64,000 bases of DNA. Origin: Diphasiastrum complanatum (taxonomy: Eukaryota > Streptophyta > Lycopodiopsida > Lycopodiales > Lycopodiaceae). The position numbers and the translations under genes were made by a program. How positions within the stretch are numbered: position 1 is the stretch's first letter; each line of letters begins with the position of its first letter. Below, one piece after another: positions 20,930 through 32,720 of this stretch. The notes under the pieces are model-generated. The model was not told the origin of the DNA, ran no database searches, and saw nothing but the letters and a program-made list of their open reading frames with translations. The stretch spans positions 25,673,106-25,737,105 of the forward strand of contig CM055100.1 of assembly GCA_029204225.1 (NCBI GenBank), written 5' to 3'.

Positions 20930-20956
20930 TTTTTGATATTGAGAACTCCTCTAATG

Positions 20957-21060
20957 TGATGTTCTCCTTGGCTTTTGACTTAATAAAGGTCCATCACACC
21001 ATCCAAAGTAGGATCCTTTACATCAACATTAAGAATGTTAGATCCATCCAGACCACCATA
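20957..21060 (-). pseudogene. Element B sequence upstream of the TIR insertion
   Basis: The minus strand ends ...QKPRRTS at 20957, which joins in frame to RERQLPSRLSYD at 8467 when the large transposon is removed. Further up it reads ISKVSSSMIYGG and LDGVMDLY with stops. The limit with the leader of element C is not sharp; I placed it near 21060. No 5' LTR of B is seen. Confidence 0.6.
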
Positions 21061-21618
21061 GATCATGCTTGAAGACACTTTTGAAATGTTCATAGAGGAG
21101 GCTTTCTAGCATTCAAGGAGAGGGAAGATCAGAGTTTTGGGGACTCTTCAAGGCTGTTCTAAGGTGTAGTAGGCACCTCCTAAAGTGATTTAGGTTCAGT
21201 TCAACCATTGCTTGACTTATGCACCAAATTAGATCAATTTTTCATCAATTTTGATCATTTTTTGCTTGTGATTGGATAGTAGATTGTGTTGCATCCTCAT
21301 TAAGTTCCATTTAGCTCTTTTACAAGTGATTTTGGAAGTATATTAGGTTGCTGAAATTCACTCTTGATCAGATCATTTGGAAGCTTTAATGTTCTTTATA
21401 GAAAGAGGGGCAATTCTACTAGTATTGTCTACTTCAATCAAGCAAGTGCATTGTTTCTAGTATTCTATGATTTGATTTTGTTAGAGATCATTCTTAGATC
21501 TTTATAGGAAGTCTATTGCTGATCTTTTCAGGTCCCTAAGAAGTGGGATAAGGTAGACCTTCAATCAAATCAATAGAAGTAACCTTCATTTGTGTCAAGT
21601 CCTTGATTAGGAGACTAG
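21061..21618 (+). other. Leader of element C
   Basis: This is untranslated sequence before the gag start. No primer binding site is found, consistent with loss of the true 5' end. No gene is seen. Confidence 0.5.
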
Positions 21619-24600
21619 ATGGCATCTATAAATGCATATCTTTTGGATACTAATGAAAGGCTCAACAAAACTAACTATTCCATATGGAAAGTTAGAATGG
21701 AATCTATCATGATCACGCAAGATCTGATGGAAATTGTAAATGGTAAGGAGGGTGAACCTATTCATCCTCAAGAAAAAGCCAAATACATCAAGAGGTGCAA
21801 TGTTGCACTACATTGCATAAAAATGAATGTTGCACTCTTAAGAGAGGTAGGAGATTGCACTTCAGCTCAAGATGCTTGGGAGACTTTGCAAAAGGTCTAT
21901 GAGAACCAAACTAGAATGTTAGCTTTGAAGAATCAAATCTATAGAAGCTATCAAAAGAAAGGAGAGAGTGCACATACTTTTGTCCTAAGAGTAAAGGAAT
22001 TGAACAAAGAGCTAGCCTTTATAGGTGACCCTATCAAGGATGAAGAGCAACTCATATTGAGTGGACTAAGCTTTTAATTTGACAATTTGGTTCAGGGATA
22101 TGCAATTATGGGTAAGCTACCTATACTTGAAGAACTCCAAGGCACACTCATGGCCGAGGAATCAAGAAGGAGCCAAATGCAAGAGAGGATGGATAGGCTT
22201 TCCATCCAAGGTGGAGATGACCAAGCTCTCTTCACCAAAGGCAAAGGCAAGTCCAAAGGCAAAGGATCAACATTCAAGAAGTCTACAAAGCTCGAGGATC
22301 AAGAAGGACTCCCAAAGGCATCTCCATCAACCACCAAAGTCAAGAAGGACAAATCAAAGGTGAAGTGCTACTATTGTAGCAAGATGGGGCATTATGCCTC
22401 GGAATGCTTCAAGAGGAAGCAAGATCAAAGCCAAGCCAACATGAGCAAAGAGGAGGAGGAGGAGAGTTCACATGAGGACTCTCTCATGATGTCCATATTT
22501 TCTTCAACAAGCTTCAAAGGAGAAGATCCTTGGTGGATTGACTCGGGTGCTAGTTCACACATGACTAGTAAAAGGGAGTTTTTCTCTTCTCTCTTATCTT
22601 ATGATGGACCTATAAAGTCTATCTATACAGCAAATGATGAAGCTTGTAAGATTGAAGGAGTTGGTAGCATTCCCCTTTGCTTAGGATCTTCCAAAAATAT
22701 CAACATAGAAGGTGTTTTGTACATTCCTACAATAACAAAGAATCTACTAAGTGTTGGCCAAATGGTAGACAATGGTTTCAATGTTGACTTTGCTTCAAAT
22801 GAATGTTTCATCAAGAAGAAGGGTAAGATAGTGGCTAAGGGCACTAGACTTGGCAAACTTTATAAGTTGGATGCATTTGTGGATACTAATGTTGTCATGT
22901 TGGCCGAGAAGAGCAAGATATCTACTTTTACTTTATGGCACAAAAGACTTGGACATGTCAACTCGGGTTCCATGGAGGCTATGATCAAGGAGGAGTATGC
23001 TTTAGGCCTACCAAGGTCTATTGGGAAGGAAGACAAGGTTTGTGAAGCTTGTGCCTTATCCAAGGCACATAAGAAGGTGTTTCCTAACTCCATCACAAAG
23101 TCATCTCATCCTCTTGAACTCATACACTCGGATGTGCACATTGCTAGCACCAAATCTAATGGAGGTTCATCCATGTTTTTAACCTTCATTGATGACTACT
23201 CAAGATATTGTTGGGTGTTCTTACTTTCCTTCAAGTCTCAAGTATTTGATACTTTTGTAAAGTTCAAGCTGTTTGTGGAAAAGCATCATAATCATAGCAT
23301 CAAGATTCTTAGAAGTGACAATGGTGGAGAATTCATCTCCAATGAGTTCAAGGCCTTTTGTGAGGAGGAAGGGATCAAGAAAGAGACTTCTTGTCCTTAC
23401 ACTCCTCAACAAAATGGAGTTGCTGAAAGAAGGAATAGAACATTATGTGAATGTTCTAAGGCTTTAAGATTAGATGCTTGTTTGCCCAAATCCTTTTGGG
23501 GTGAGTCTCTTGTATGTGCAAACTACTTGATGAATAGGGGGTCTTGCAAAGCAATTGAAGACAAAACTCCTTATGAGATGTTGTATGGAAAGAAACCCAA
23601 TCTTAATCACTTGAAAGTTTTTGGGTGTATATGTTATGTGCATGTGCCATTGGAAACAAGAACCAAGGAGGATCCATCTTCCACAAGAGGGATCATGCTT
23701 GGATATGCAAGCTCAAGCAAGGGCTACAAAGTCTATCTCCCATCCTTGAACGAATTTGTTGTTTCAAGGGATGTCATCTTTGATGAACATCATATGCATA
23801 TGCTTGAAGAAGGCTCAAGTGCTCCAACAATCAAGAAGAAGATGGCCGAGGAGCAAGATCTTGGTTTTGAGGAGGAGCTCATGGAGGAGCAAGCACCAAA
23901 CCCACCTATCACACCAAGGAGATCTTCAAGGGCAAAAGTGGAGCCATCAAGGCTCACATATCAAGGCAAAGGACAGCAAGTTGAGGGTATCTCATCCACT
24001 TCTTATGCTTTATCTAGTTTTGAAGAACCATCTAATGTTGAAGATGCATTGAACTCCAAAGAATGGTATAAAGCTATGTTGGATGAGTATGATGCCTTGA
24101 TTGAGAATGAAACTTGGTTGCTTGTTGAGAGACCTCAAAGGAATGTAATAGGATGCAAGTGGGTCTTCAAGCTTAAGTTGAATGCAAATGGGAGTGTTAA
24201 CAAACATAAAGCAAGATTAGTTGCAAAAGGTTATGCTCAAGAGAGAGGGATAGACTATGAGGAAACTTTTGCACCCGTGGCCAAGATGGTCACAATAAGA
24301 CTAATCATTGCACTTGCATCACATTTTGGATAGATTCTATGTCAAATGGATGTCTCTAATGCTTTCTTGAATGGTTTTTTGGAAGAGGATATCTATATGG
24401 AGCAGCCACAAGGGTTCATCAAGCATGGAATGGAGAACAAAGTATGCCATCTCCAAAGAAGCATCTATGGCTTGAAGCAAGCCTCGAGATCTTGGAATTC
24501 AAGACTACATTGCTATCTTATTTCACTTTCTTTTGTTCAAAGTGAATATGATCCCACTCTTTACATTAAGTTTGATGATGTTGGTATTGTACTTTTACTC

Positions 24601-25570
24601 ATTTATGTAGATGACATCATCATTAGTGGAAATAGTGTTCATAGTTACGAAAAAATCAAGATAGATCTATCCTTAGAGTTCAAGATGGTAGATCTAGGGT
24701 GTCTTCACTTCATCTTAGGCATAGAAGTACTTAGAGGGTCTGATTTTATCTTTATAAGTCAAGTAAACTATGCTCAAAGTCTTTTGAAAAAGTTTAAGAT
24801 GGAAGTATGCAAAAGTGTTGACACACCAATGGAGCAAGATGTAAAAGTGCCAAATGAAGATGATGAAAGATCCTTCATGGACATCACTTTGTTTAGGCAA
24901 CTTATAGGTTCCTTAATGTGGATCACTATAACTAGACCAGATCTTAGCTTTAGTGTATGTATGTTGAGCCAATCCATGCAAAAGCCATTGAATATCCATT
25001 GGAAAAAGGCTAAGAGGATTCTAAGATACATCTCGGGTACATTGGATTTTGGGATTCTATATAGAGGAGATGTGATTAACCTTCATGCATTTAGTGATTC
25101 AGATTTTGCAGGGGACAAGAGGGATAGGAAATCAACAAGTGCCTATTCAACTTTCATAGGAGAAGGTGTGGTTTCATGGCTTTCAAAAAAACAAGAAACT
25201 ATATCTCTATCTTCAACCGAGGCCGAGTACAAAGCTTTGACAACCACTACAAAGGAGGTACTTTGGATCAAGAGATTATTGGTGGAACTAAAGATCATGG
25301 ATTCAGAGGAGGCACCAATCATCTACAATGACAATATATCAGCCCAACACCTTGCATCTAACCCAATCTTCCATGCAAGATCTAAGCACATTGAGATATG
25401 CCATCACTTTGTGAGAGAAATGGTGCAAGCCAAGGAGATTGCTTTGGAGCATGTTCCAAGAAATGAATGTGTAGCTGATCTACTTACTAAACCACTTCAA
25501 AAGACACCTTTTTATGAAGTTCAGATCATCACTTGGAGTGATTAGTAAAGCAATGATTGAACCAAGCTAG
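21619..25570 (+). pseudogene. Nearly intact copia gag-pol (element C)
   Basis: One frame runs from ATG 21619 (MASINAYLLDTNERL) to near 25510 with only two in-frame stops: TAA at 22075 in gag and TAG at 24331 in RT (HFG*ILCQMDV, where Trp or Gln is expected). Domains: GAG with NYSIWKVRMES; knuckle CYYCSKMGHYASEC (22366-22407); protease WWIDSGASSHMT (22531); pre-integrase LWHKRLGHVNSGSM; integrase LIHSDVH, RSDNGGEF (23311), YTPQQNGVAERRNRTL; RT WVFKLKLNANGSVNKHKARL, QMDVSNAFLNG, YGLKQASRSW, LLIYVDDIIISG (about 24601); RNase H FSDSDFAGDKRDRKSTSAY, SLSSTEAEYKAL, VADLLTKPLQ. A one-base slip in the T-run near 25512 shifts the last residues; the shifted frame gives SSLGVISKAMIEPS and stops at 25568. 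Catalytic residues are all present. Confidence 0.93.
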
Positions 25571-25584
25571 ATAGTGAGGAGGAG

Positions 25585-26289
25585 TGTTAAAAATTCACAA
25601 TTCTAGCTTGACTAGTTTTGGTCATATGACTTGTAAATAGTTAGATGGTCATGATGTGGCTTGTCACACGTGTCAAATAGCATAGGATTCCATTCATAAG
25701 AATGCTCTCAAGTAGACCTAAGTGTTAGAACCTTTGGAATGAGTCCAAATTATGCTTAGATACAAGGGAGAAAAAATAGGAGCTATTTTTGGTAATTTTT
25801 GCATTGTTGAGGGATCTCCAAGATTCCAGCCCTAACTTGGTAGGGATGAAAGATCCACCAAATTTAGCATTAGGGATAGGTTTAGGGCTACTCATACCTG
25901 TCCAAAACCGTGATGGATCATGTATATATAGGTGATGATATCTCACCAAAATCAATCAAGCAATTTCATGATTTTTCTCTCATAATGGTGCAATTGCTCT
26001 CTATGTTCATAATTGTTTGAGTACTTGTGATTACTAATGATTATAGGATTGAATGTAGGTCTGGTGTACAGTACTCAGACTGTGGGAGGCCGTACTTTCA
26101 CACGTGTGAAGCCTTCTTCAAGGATTTGGGCCATTTAGTGAGGTTCAAGCATAGATTTTTGATGGATTTTGATGGTTCAACTTGTGCTAATCTTATGAAA
26201 TCATAATATATTGTTTCCCTCATCATTTCAAGTGTTTTAGGATCCTTATTTGCTGTAATTTTTACATCATCTTGGATAGTGATCTAACA
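25585..26289 (+). repeat. 3' LTR of element C
   Basis: It starts TGTTAAAAATTC after the purine tract and ends GATCTAACA, about 705 bp. It contains TCACACGTGTCA (25664-25675), TATA box TGTATATATAGG (25921-25932) and the perfect palindrome TTCACACGTGTGAA (26097-26110). The end is set by the TG...CA rule and lacks a partner LTR for confirmation. Confidence 0.75.
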
Positions 26290-29001
26290 GGACTCAATTT
26301 CCTACTTCTAAAGTTTTGTTTCAATTCTTGTTTTATTGTTATAGACTGCAGACTATTACTATTCTATAGAAACATCAGGGAAGTAAGCTAAAACTACTCC
26401 TACTGGGATCACAGAATCAACATAACATCCTCTAAACTAAAATCACAGAATCTACAAAGTGCTTCCTACAGTTTTCACTCAACAGTTGTAAGGAGAACTC
26501 CTCAGGGAGCCAGAAACCGGGAGACATTAGAACTCAATGGAAAGCAGACGACTTCACCATCAATTTCATTGGGCCAAAAGCAATCTCAAGACGTCAACAT
26601 CAACAAATCCTTCCACCAGTGAAGCTGACAAACAGACTACAACCATCCCCTAGAGGGGAAATCTAACTTCCCAACAAAGAAGGATCTCTCCACACCATCG
26701 ACAGGCACAATGCCAGGGAAAGGGAAGAAGGGGTTGGGCCCACTATATTCAAGCCCAAGCCCTTTACAGAAGATCTTGCCACTACATCACCAAAAGCTAC
26801 CACAATGCCAAAAGATGAAAAGGCAACAACTCCAAAGCCTCAAGGGAAAACGTCAACTCTTGAAGATGACAAGAAGTGAAGCCACAAGGTGTACAGGGAG
26901 TAGAAAGATTGTTATCCGACTTTGAGCTAAAGGACAAGCCAAAAAAAGGAGACTAGGGCAAGGAGGACAAAAGCTTCGAAGCATACATTAAGAATCCATA
27001 TTGGTTGCCCAAAAGTCAAATAACAGTGGAAGACCCCTCTCGTAAGGAGCAATCAACAAAGTTTCAAATAAGTATAGAGCCTTGGAGAGAGGACGGCTGG
27101 AAGAGATAGACCCATGACAATATAGAAAGAGAAAGCAACTTGTCCAAGCGCTAAGGCCACAACCAACATGGAGAGAGCTATGCTTAATTATGTTTAATGG
27201 CCAAAAAAGCAAAAAATATGCGGGTACACTCATAGGAATCAGCCAATCCAACAGTCAGAACTTGTGCTTGGACCCATGCCTTATGACTGTAAAATAAGAT
27301 GGCTAGCAGTCAAATCAATTGGTAGCCAACTAGAGAGAAAAAGGATGGATCTCAAGGATTAGAAAGAAAAGGAGCACCAAGAGACCTTGAAGATGGCGGG
27401 TCCATTAAAATGGAAGTAGTGGGTAGCAATTGTGCTTACGAAAGCAATTTTAGATCAACGCTTTTCCAGCTGAACAATCACCACTCCACCACCCAACAAT
27501 AAGCATGGGTCACATCAGTTCAGAGGCATTCTCAATGCCAGTCAGAAATTATGTGCTTCCTCCTTACTAAGCTCATGCACATAAATGCAACACAGTCAAC
27601 CAAGATCAGAAGTAGTCTATGATTTTCCTCCACAACGGATTCTCTATTGGACTACAAAAGATATCACAATCCACTGATCAACAAAACTTGCCCTATCTAT
27701 CTTCAAGTTCTACAAGTATATTCATTAGATAGGAGGGTGAACGAGTTCCTTCTCGGAGGTAAATTGTAAGAAGAACTCCCCAGAAGATTGAAATTCAAAT
27801 GGAAATGATGTTCACAACGTTGTCATTTGTACACATTTCTCTAGCTCACGCAAATGACTTCAACATTCAACCTGGATCTGAAATGGTCAAGGACTTTATT
27901 ACAAATATTTTACTAGACATTGGAAGGTCACAAAACTAAGATCCATCTTCCCAACAAGATGGAAAGGATCTCATCCCACCCATATCACCATAATAAGCAA
28001 TTGGTTTTATGTAAGCGATACAAAATCCATGCTTTTTCAATTGTACAACCACCACTAAAGCAAATAAAATATTGGAATCCGTGCCAACAATATGCAGAGG
28101 AATATCCACATCAGGCAATCAAGGGCCAAACAATTGTCAATTGTGAGGCGATATTTCAAATGCAAACAAAGGTTATTTCATTAGAGACATGCACTATGAG
28201 CAATGATTATCCTATGACAAAATTCAGAAGCAATATAATACACCTCACTATCCCTACCACGTTTCACCTCCTCCACCTTCTCGTACATAAATAAGCTTGA
28301 AGCCTTACCTTCTTCCATTCTCACACCCATGCTTCAAGTGTTCGGCATCACCAATGGAAGTGCTAAATGTGCTTTGATTTGATCATGTGGATTGCAAAGG
28401 GAAGTAGTTGGTTCTACAATAAAATCTTCATCGATCCTGTAAATGCATCCACAACGTAATTCAGAAGCCACACTCCAACAAGAAAACAAAATTTTCAAGG
28501 CAACCAACTCTCAAAGTGATGGTACAGCAAAAAGGATGGTGCAATAGGTGATCTTAAAAGACCACTGCCAACTATGTATTCCCAAGAATCACAGTAAAAC
28601 ACTTGCAGCACTTCAACCCAGTCCTTTCCCTTCTCTACCATTTCATTTCCCAATCATAATTCTTTCACTTCTCTACCATTTCATTTCCCAATCATAATCC
28701 TTTCACTTCCCTGCCATTCATCTCCCAATGTCAATATTGGCACCCTTGTTATTGCCTAAGATAATTTAGCTCGTGCAAACTATCTAATGGATAATCCAAG
28801 CAAGCAAATGAAAACGATCTCGACAAACCAGCTCCAAGATTTTGCCAGTTTCACCGAGCTATTCAACACTTTTGGAAGCTTACCCTCAGGGCATTGTACG
28901 CGACAACATCTAGCAAAGCGTGCAACTACCTAAAAAGCTTGCCACACCTTATTGCGCCCTCATTGGCATGGGACAGCCAATGCTATAAACGAGGGGGATA
29001 A
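26290..29001. other. Non-coding, probably internal region of a retroelement
   Basis: I see no convincing gene. Frames at 26710-26925 and 27920-28294 are short and of simple composition. A word AAGGAGAACTCCTCAGGGAG at 26491 has a weaker echo AAGAAGAACTCCCCAGAAG at 27769. TTCACTTCTCTACCATTTCA at about 28666 is part of a short repeat spanning 28620-28710. The end, ACGAGGGGGATA at 28989-29000, resembles a polypurine tract in front of an LTR, so this may be the inside of a large non-coding LTR element. Confidence 0.35.
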
Positions 29002-30680
29002 TGGTAGTCCCAAGGAATCCCTTGTATTTAGTGGTGGCATAAGAAGAGTTATTGTGGCATGTGTTTTGTAAGTCCACAAGTAGTCTCAATTTTGTAAGCA
29101 ATAATGCTTAGGAACCTTAGACTTAGACCTTTTTCCATTTGAGTTTAAGTATTACCAAAAAATATTTGTAATACTTTAAACTCAAAAATTTAAGTTTAGA
29201 AGTTCTAAGTTTATTTTGTTAAGTGAACTTCATACAAGAAGTCAATTCTTAGAATAGCTTAGCAATAAGCTTTGGGAGTATCCCATAAGCATCTTAGCAT
29301 ATGGGCCTACCACTCATTGTATATATAGAAGTGGATTTGGGAGCCTTAAGTAACACTTGTATAAGCCCAAGCTTTAATAAAACTAATTTATTCTTGCTTA
29401 ACTTGTGTTCCCACTTGCGGATAGAATACTTGGTAGTAGGTGCTCGAGCCCCACTAAGCTCCTCACTTGGTTTTATGTTATTGTGCTTGTTATTATGGGA
29501 TTATTTCTCTTATGCACTCATCTTTCAATTCCCTTGTGGGAATTAGTTAGCATTACTTAGGGATACATTAGGAAATCACTAGTTGGGGAGCAGCCATAGT
29601 GGTCATTAGGGTTAGGTTATTTTAAGATACTCTCTAGTTGGGGGAAGCCTTAGAGAGCTAACCTAGGACATTCCTTAGTTGGGGGACTGCCTTAAGGAAC
29701 TAGTTTAGGTCATCTTCTCTCTCTAGAAGGGTGAGTCTTAGAGATTTTGTTATGCAAGAGAACATAAGAATGGAGTGGATCAAACTCCACCACCACTATA
29801 CTTCAATGCCTTTTAGGAACTCTCTCTCCTCTAGTTGGGTAGACATAGTGGAAGAGGAACCCTAACCCTACTAGTTGGGAAGCCATAGTAGGAAGGAATC
29901 CTAAAAGACAACAGTGTGAAATTGTAAAAGCCATCTATCTTGAGGTTTGGGGGTCCCCTTTCAAAATCATTGTACACTTGTAAATAAGTGGTTAGGCCAA
30001 TTTTGAAAGTGGATTAGCTCGTGGTAGAGTAGGGCTAGTGACACTTGGCTTGATGCTAGAGAATGAGTAACATAGCACCTCTTGATCTCATTTGTCAATT
30101 TGGGCCAATCATATTGAGAGGTGCACCAAAATGGTCCAATCATTGTAAGAGGTGTAATGTAGGAGTTCCAATCATTGTAAGAGGTGGTGATCTTAGATTT
30201 GCTTCATTTCCACACTCTTGGATCTCAAGCTACTATGAGTGGGAGTGAGGATGAGTTCATACTTAATTTTTGTAGCAAGATTGAGAGATAAGAAGCTCCA
30301 ACACGTAGATTGTTTTTACATTCTCTCTCTACTCGAGAGCTTCATGTTGTATTTTCTCTCTACCGGAGAGCAAGACAAATCTATACTTAGTTTATTTTCA
30401 TGGAAAGAGTCCTTTCATTATGTGTGATGGATGGTTGATGTCAGATGCTTGCCTTAGATTTTTGAGCTAGTATGCTTATATCTCAATATAGATTGATCTA
30501 TGTGCAATCACACACATCTTAGGAGGTCATTTACATTGTTTGAGAAGTCCTCACACGTGTGAAAAGTACACAAGTGGAACACTTTGTATGTGCAATCTAT
30601 AAGGTGTACATATCTTGAGAGTTCAATAAATTTGTGAGTTTGGTACTGTGTGGGTGCTCCTATAGGGCATACTAAGTTTT
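29002..30680 (+). repeat. Probable long LTR with hairpin cluster
   Basis: It begins TGGTAGTCCC right after a purine run, has a well-formed TATA box TTGTATATATAG (29318-29329) followed about 50 bases later by AATAAAAC, and carries TCACACGTGTGA at 30551-30562, the palindrome found in three other LTRs here. No PBS follows, so it would be a 3' or solo LTR. The right end is not defined; TTTTCACA near 30677-30684 is one candidate. The alternative is unrelated intergenic DNA. Confidence 0.35.
29527..29892 (+). other. Cluster of hairpins with conserved loop, different stems
   Basis: Hairpins: 29527-29544 (AATTCCC/GGGAATT); 29577-29601 (CACTA/TAGTG); 29630-29657 (CTCTCTA/TAGAGAG); 29671-29699 (TTCCTTA/TAAGGAA); 29720-29744 (TCTCTA/TAGAGA); 29827-29858 (TCCTCT/AGAGGA); 29867-29892 (CCTACTA/TAGTAGG). 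Loops of four of them read GTTGGGGAGCAGCCA, GTTGGGGGAAGCCT, GTTGGGGGACTGCCT and GTTGGGAAGCCA. The stems differ in sequence but each pairs with itself. They lie downstream of the TATA box at 29318, so they would be in the transcript. Confidence 0.6.
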
Positions 30681-30879
30681 CACAATTTTAAGAAGATTTA
30701 ATCGAGTGCGCACACAATCCACGAGGTATATTTCTGAGTCTGCTTGTCTTTTAATGCAAAACCGACTACTGTCAAAGAGGCACTTAGCCAACCAGACTCC
30801 AATCTCTGGAGAGAAGCGATGGACAGAGAGAGTATTCCTCTCTGACCAAAAAATAGACATGGTCATTAGTCACAAACCA

Positions 30880-31370
30880 CTATTGGTAGCAATCTTATCG
30901 ATTGCAAATGGGTCTTTAAGATCAAGTACAATGCCAATGGAATATTGACCAAGCATTCATCAATTCGAACTCTCCTATCGTATGTTGCTGCAACCAACCT
31001 CGAAGTACATCAACTCAATGTACAAACAACTTATCTCAACAAAGTCATCGAAGAAGACATCTACATGCTATAGCCTGAAGATACGTTCTCGAAGGTATGA
31101 AGTATCATGTCTGTAGACTCCATAAAGTACTTTATGACTTGAAACAATCAACAAGAGTTTGGTTCAGAGGATCAACACATTTCTCATCCAACACGGTTTT
31201 CAATCAAGCACTATCGATTCTAGTGTTTACTTCAAGTCAGTGCAGTATTTTTCAATTATCATCACCTTGTATCTTGACAATACAGTGTGTGAAGGATGCT
31301 AAACAGATGCTATCTTCCAAATTCGACATGGTCGATCTGGACGAAGCTCACTAGTATATACTTTCCATCT
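30880..31370 (+). pseudogene. Copia reverse transcriptase relic E
   Basis: Plus-strand fragments match copia RT in order: IDCKWVFKIKYNANGILTKH, SYVAATNLEVHQLNVQTTYL, IEEDIYML, then after a frame change KYHVCRLHKVLYDLKQSTRV, and finally LSSKFDMVDLDEAH near 31310-31350. The VHQLNVQTTYLN block corresponds to IHQMDVKTAFLN, with the first catalytic Asp replaced by Asn. The YVDD region is missing. No LTRs could be assigned. Confidence 0.8.
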
Positions 31371-32720
31371 TGGAGATGAACCTAGATATTTGTGTGATGT
31401 TTTATGAGGATGGGACAGAGCTAGTTGTACATGAAGAAGATATCAAGCAAAGATTTACGAGGATATTCAGCACAAGGGAGATGCTTATGGGATTTTTGAA
31501 TGTGTTGGCTTTGTGAATGTACTGACCTTGTGTCCTTGATGTGTGGGAGGATCAACATGCATGCCCATTAGATGATGGGCGGAGGCAGCATCAACGGGCT
31601 TTGACTTCACACATTTTCCCTACCCATCGTGGGCCCCAAACATCGATCCAAATGCAGAGAGCCAAGCAGAGCTAGATGACAAGACGTTGGACTACTTGCT
31701 AGAGACCATGTTGAGCACAAAGGGAGTTTTTCATGGCAAGTCCACTCGCAATGTACAAGCAAGGGCTATCCAACAGTAGGCCCAACCTAGTTGACTTGTA
31801 TGTGCGAATAGATCAGGAGCCAGGAGCATGTGCCCCTAGTACATCTATCGCCACACCGTACGTAGGTGTAGGGGCAAGGATAGGGGCAAACCTAGATGGC
31901 TAGGTGTCGAATCTAGCCAAGGCAAGAGTCATTTTGCCAAAGCTAAAAGTAAAGGCAGACATTAGAGAGAGTCCCATCTTAGCCTCATATGATGTCTCAC
32001 CCTAGAATTTGTCTTCACATTACTATTTTATCACAAATGCATTGTTTCTTTATGTATCAGACGTACGACAAACGCAAAACTATTTTATAATTGTTTCTTT
32101 TACATTTATGCCTCATCCGTAAACCTTGTTCTCATTATATGATGGTTATGATTTGGTTATGTTGCGTTTCATTTGTAATGTTTCATGGTTTTCACATAAT
32201 TTCATGATTTTGTTGATAATTTTATGGTACTGGGTCATATCCTAGTTTAAATGAAAAAAAGACTTCCATAATTTTGGCAATTTAGCCAAGCACACTGGAT
32301 TTTTTGAATTCAAAGATGACTTGGGAAAAATTCTCTATAGAAGGAAACGCATTTGCATTTGACTTGTAGGTGCAAACAAATCCTTTGTTTGTTTGTAATT
32401 GTTTTCATTGATATGAATGTTGCTAAAGATAAGCTATCTCTAGCATTTACAATACGGTGGCGTCTCCTGATTCTACTAAGTCTTAACTATGATAAAAAAT
32501 GACACAGTAAGGGAACCATTACCGTTTGGCTAAGCACATAAATTAACCCCGTAAAATGTGAAGATCACTGTTTGGATATACATTGGTAGAATTATCAGCA
32601 GTGACAGGCAAGTTCTTTTGATAATCCTATTGTCGAATATGGCACAAATTACTGTCATCAATCAAAAGCTAAAATCTTCGTACTTGGGGCAGTTAACAGG
32701 CGGTCAAACAGTTTCTTAGT
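31371..32720. other. Intergenic, downstream of the LHT8-like gene
   Basis: No gene is recognised. 31540-31960 is relatively GC-richer with a short frame (ESQAELDDKTLDYLLETML) that could be a gypsy gag scrap but is too weak to call. 32000-32700 is AT-rich and should contain the 3' untranslated region of the minus-strand transporter gene. Confidence 0.4.

Larger units (their letters stand above)
8468..20956. mobile_element. Large TIR DNA transposon (about 6.9 kb without nested copia D)
   Basis: The left end CATTAGAGGAGTTC plus an A-rich run and GACCCTTTGTAAAG is matched, inverted, by CCTTAAAGACTCTTTTT (15307-15322) joined to GATATTGAGAACTCCTCTAATG (20935-20956) once copia D and one TTTTT copy are removed. 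Net length is 6877 bp. Termini and subterminal words (AAATCTACGTAACGTAG at about 8572) match FB1, so FB1 and the 391-bp element at 46558 are probably its non-autonomous relatives. No target duplication is present; removal restores the element B frame. It encodes a candidate transposase and a C48 protease on the minus strand plus unknown plus-strand genes, all with some damage. Confidence 0.8.
21061..26289 (+). mobile_element. Ty1/copia retrotransposon C, 5' LTR missing
   Basis: It consists of a leader (21061-21618), a single-frame gag-pol with few defects, polypurine GTGAGGAGGAG and a 3' LTR 25585-26289. No 5' LTR or primer site is seen upstream, so the left end was lost or replaced at the junction with element B. 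It is the best preserved retroelement of the window by coding content. A fragment of the same LTR lies at 58491-58900. Confidence 0.88.
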
